Assembly (NCBI GenBank): GCA_024998815.1
Contig: JACEUQ010000003.1
Coordinates: 695,900-759,899, forward strand
DNA length: 64,000 nt
From: Opitutus sp.
Lineage (GTDB): Bacteria > Verrucomicrobiota > Verrucomicrobiia > Opitutales > Opitutaceae
Reading direction: 5' to 3'
The position numbers were made by a program, and so were the translations under genes. The notes beneath the pieces are model-generated. The model did not search any database and had not been told where the DNA came from. It saw only the letters and a list, made by a program, of their open reading frames with translations. Numbering within the stretch: position 1 is the first letter of the stretch; each line of letters opens with the position of its first letter. This document shows, one piece after another, positions 61,834-64,000 of this stretch.

Positions 61834-62190
61834 TTAGGCGCCAAGATTAGACTCGATCACGTCCTCCGTAGTGGCTGCGGCGATAAGTCGGGTGATTTCC
61901 CGCAGTCCCACCAACCGTAAGGCCTCCTCAATGGTTTTGCAGATGTTGCTGGTCCTGATGGGGAAAACCGTGTTGGCGAACGTAACAATCTGCGTCGAGA
62001 GCTCCCGGTGACTACTCATAATGTGAGCGACCTCAGGAATCGTGGTGCGCGGATTACGAATGGCGTGTTGAAGCATTCCGAGGGTCTCGCCGGATCCATT
62101 CAATGTCTCGGTTATGGCCAAGACACAAACCGCGTCGTTCGCCAGTCGTTTTGCTCCGCATGGCAGGTTTGGGTTGGCTCCTAAATTCAT
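61834..62190 (-). CDS. Short HDOD-like protein (partial domain)
   Basis: The 118-residue protein resembles only the first half of an HDOD domain: NPRTTIPEVAHIMSSHRELSTQIVTFANT and KTIEEALRLVGLREITRLI. The second half, with the HxxIG region, is missing. It could be a truncated duplicate of the downstream gene or a regulatory half-domain partner. It is only 19 bases upstream of the full HDOD gene, so they are likely cotranscribed. Confidence 0.65.
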   Translation of the reverse strand: MNLGANPNLPCGAKRLANDAVCVLAITETLNGSGETLGMLQHAIRNPRTTIPEVAHIMSSHRELSTQIVTFANTVFPIRTSNICKTIEEALRLVGLREITRLIAAATTEDVIESNLGA

Positions 62191-62777
62191 GGTGAAGAGG
62201 TGTCTGTAGGAGTTTTTACTAAATCGTGGCTTTGGTTTTTTACCTCAGGGAGCCTCCTCTTATGCAGAGTGCAGTCCATGCGACTCGGTCACTTTAGCGC
62301 ATTTCTCGATTAAGGACATGAGGGTGTTTCCCGATGCCTCAACGGGAAACACCCCAGTCGAGTCCTAACGTGTTAAAATTTAAACGGATGCGGATGGGGA
62401 AAAGTTTTGGCGCTTCTGCATGAAGTGCTGCTTGCGGTGCACCTGAACGCAGGCAGGGTGCTCATCTCCGTTTTTGGGGCAAGCGCCTCAAACCGTTAAC
62501 CACTGATGGGCACTCATGGACACTGAACAACCCGCAGAGATCGCGATCGATTGCGTAATCCTCTTTTTGCGACTCCTGCGCATTTTTGCGGCTCAATCTC
62601 CCGTTTTTTAACTCACGCGAGTGGGGCGGTTTTTATGTCATTTGGTGTTTTTTGTGGCCAATGGTTTGGAGGCTCGGTCATGCGGGCTGAAGCACCGCAC
62701 TACTTCCGCCCCGCGCAGCCGCTTTTGCGTGGAATTTGATTCCGGTGGCGGCGACTTGCCGGCCTAATGCGGTTTTC
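62191..62777. other. Intergenic region with dispersed repeats
   Basis: No gene is supported in these 587 bases. A hairpin GGGTGTTTCCCG-N9-CGGGAAACACCC lies at 62,322-62,354. The stretch CACTGATGGGCACTCATGGA (about 62,501-62,520) is a decayed tandem-like repeat of a kind widespread in environmental bacterial genomes. A TTTTTGCGACTCCTGCGCAT stretch follows, and one arm of the REP-like repeat of 45,948-46,031 lies at 62,682-62,706, close before recF. Confidence 0.55.
62682..62706. repeat. Single arm of REP-like repeat
   Basis: GCGGGCTGAAGCACCGCACT plus TACTTC matches the right arm of the inverted repeat at 46,007-46,031 with two changes. The partner arm is absent here. Confidence 0.6.
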
Positions 62778-63857
62778 ATGCGCCTTCGCCGGATTACCCT
62801 GCAGCACTTCCGCAATGTCCCTTTCGCCGAACTCACGTTTGCCGGGCGGCAGCAGTTTTTCGTGGGCACCAACGGCCAGGGCAAAACCAACCTGCTGGAG
62901 GCGGCCGGATTTGTGAGTGCGTTGCGCTCGTTTCGCACCACCGACACGCGCCTGCTCATCGCCCACGGCCAGCCGGAGGCGGCGCTGGCTTGCGAGTTTG
63001 AACATGAGCGTTTCGGCGTTTCGAAACTGGTCATCAAACTGCGTGCCGGCGGCAAAGAGGTCTGGTGCGACGGCGAAAAGGTGACGCGCCTGGGCGACTA
63101 CCTGGGGCGGTTTCCCACCGTGGTGTTTTCGTCGCAAGATCAGCAGTGGGTGCGTGGCGCGCCGGGGCTGCGGCGGCGGTGGCTCGATTTTACGCTGGCG
63201 GCCATGGATCCGGCCTACCTGCGCGCCTTGCAGGCCTACCACAAGGCGCTGGCCGAACGGAATGCGTTGCTCAAACGCGGTGCGGGCGGGGGCGAACTGA
63301 GCGCCTTTGAAAAGCCGTTGGCGTTGGCCGCCGCCGAGGTTCAGGCCAAGCGCACCGCTGGCATCGCCGAATTGGCCGGGCATGTGACCACCGCCTATGC
63401 GCAAATCGCCGACGGCGCCGAACGCGCTGGGTTGCGCCATGCCCCCGATATCACCGCCGAAAACGCAACCGCATGGCTGGGGGTTTTTGAGCGGGGCAGG
63501 GGACGCGACCTGCAGTTCCGCACCACCGTGGCCGGGCCGCACCGCGATGATTTTCACTTTTTGTTGGATGACCGGCTTGCGCGCGACTTCGGCTCGGAGG
63601 GGCAGCAGCGCAGCCTGGTGCTGGCGCTGCGGTTGGCGCAGGTGAGTTATTTCCGCGTGCGCGCCGGGGTGGAGCCGTTGCTGCTGGCCGACGATGTGCT
63701 TGGCGAACTGGACCCGGCGCGGCGGCGGCGGTTTTGGGCGACCTTGGGCGAGTCGCGGCAGGTGCTCGCCACCGGCACGAGTTTGCCCGACGCGGAGTTG
63801 GGCGAATGGGAAGTGTTTCGGGTGGCCGGCGGCGTGTTTACCAAGGAGGGCGCGTGA
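62778..63857 (+). CDS. recF: DNA replication and repair protein RecF
   Basis: The ATG of [19 protein letters not shown] is chosen because RecF proteins begin this way; the protein has 359 residues, usual for the family. Walker A is [15 protein letters not shown], the Q-loop/core region [26 protein letters not shown], the signature [18 protein letters not shown], and Walker [17 protein letters not shown]. RecF loads RecA at gaps with RecO and RecR. No dnaA, dnaN or gyrB is nearby, so it is outside the classical origin cluster. Its stop overlaps the next gene start (GTGA). Confidence 0.95.
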   Translation: MRLRRITLQHFRNVPFAELTFAGRQQFFVGTNGQGKTNLLEAAGFVSALRSFRTTDTRLLIAHGQPEAALACEFEHERFGVSKLVIKLRAGGKEVWCDGEKVTRLGDYLGRFPTVVFSSQDQQWVRGAPGLRRRWLDFTLAAMDPAYLRALQAYHKALAERNALLKRGAGGGELSAFEKPLALAAAEVQAKRTAGIAELAGHVTTAYAQIADGAERAGLRHAPDITAENATAWLGVFERGRGRDLQFRTTVAGPHRDDFHFLLDDRLARDFGSEGQQRSLVLALRLAQVSYFRVRAGVEPLLLADDVLGELDPARRRRFWATLGESRQVLATGTSLPDAELGEWEVFRVAGGVFTKEGA

Positions 63858-64000
63858 ACCTCGATCCGTGGCAATGGGCGCTGGCGTTGGCCGGTGCGCT
63901 CCTCGTCGGGCTTTCAAAAACCGGGATCGGCGGGCTGGGCATGGTGGTGGCGGTGATTTTCACCAGCTTTATCCCCGCTAAGCAGGCCAGCGGCGTGGTC
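63854..64000 (+). CDS. TauE/SafE-family membrane permease (start only)
   Basis: Only the first 49 codons are in the window. [20 protein letters not shown] continues with SKTGIGGLG and a hydrophobic stretch IFTSFIPAK, the typical N-terminus of TauE/SafE (DUF81) exporters. The GTG start overlaps the recF stop and has an AAGGAGG ribosome site at 63,843-63,849. Confidence 0.75.
   Translation, partial: MNLDPWQWALALAGALLVGLSKTGIGGLGMVVAVIFTSFIPAKQASGVV

Noticed and set aside
62322-62354. Rho-independent terminator for an upstream minus-strand gene
   Set aside because: The 12-bp hairpin has no U-run on either strand and no minus-strand gene ends near it; its role remains unknown.
62700-63917. 405-codon open frame on the minus strand
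   Set aside because: Antisense to recF; Arg/His/Pro-rich shadow sequence.

Overview
The window looks like chromosome of a free-living verrucomicrobium of the Opitutaceae type (inference). It is GC-rich, with many secreted proteins, two PEP-CTERM proteins, secreted modular beta-helix proteins of a style common in Verrucomicrobia, three GPH-family sugar transporters and two LacI regulators. Most starts lack a clear Shine-Dalgarno sequence.

Positions 1-47,329 are essentially one large carbohydrate-utilisation region, mostly on the minus strand. Its gene set fits plant hemicellulose: GH10 xylanase, GH52 beta-xylosidase, GH2 beta-glucuronidase, GH1 beta-glucosidase, GH36 alpha-galactosidase, a trehalase-like GH37 enzyme, a GH5-like enzyme gene broken by one in-frame stop, a possible GH151-type enzyme, a GH130 mannosyl-glucose phosphorylase, a pentulose kinase, esterases and three large beta-helix proteins. 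Secreted enzymes and beta-helix proteins would cut the polymer, GPH transporters import oligomers, cytoplasmic hydrolases and the phosphorylase finish them, and the kinase feeds central metabolism. Two LacI regulators have candidate palindromic operators at several promoters. A XylR-like AraC/LacI hybrid lies divergent to the phosphorylase gene.

Mobile and repeated DNA is scattered through this region. There is a complete insertion sequence with target duplication (19,808-21,287). Two tandem MITE-like elements with TA-flanked terminal inverted repeats lie at 45,284-45,846, with a partial copy near 17,000. A long hairpin repeat lies at 45,948-46,031, with a single arm again at 62,682. The gene starting at 2,221 and the gene at 22,323-27,080 share a long, nearly identical segment.

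Positions 48,600-59,560 form a defence/mobility region: gene remnants (including a DUF3800 C-terminus), dinD, a tRNA/tmRNA 3'-end-like scrap, and a complete type II Wadjet (JetABCD) SMC anti-plasmid operon closed by a strong bidirectional terminator. Its coding strand is much more C-rich than the sugar genes.

The right end (59,560-64,000) is housekeeping: a SurA-like chaperone/isomerase, two HDOD genes, recF and the start of a TauE/SafE permease.
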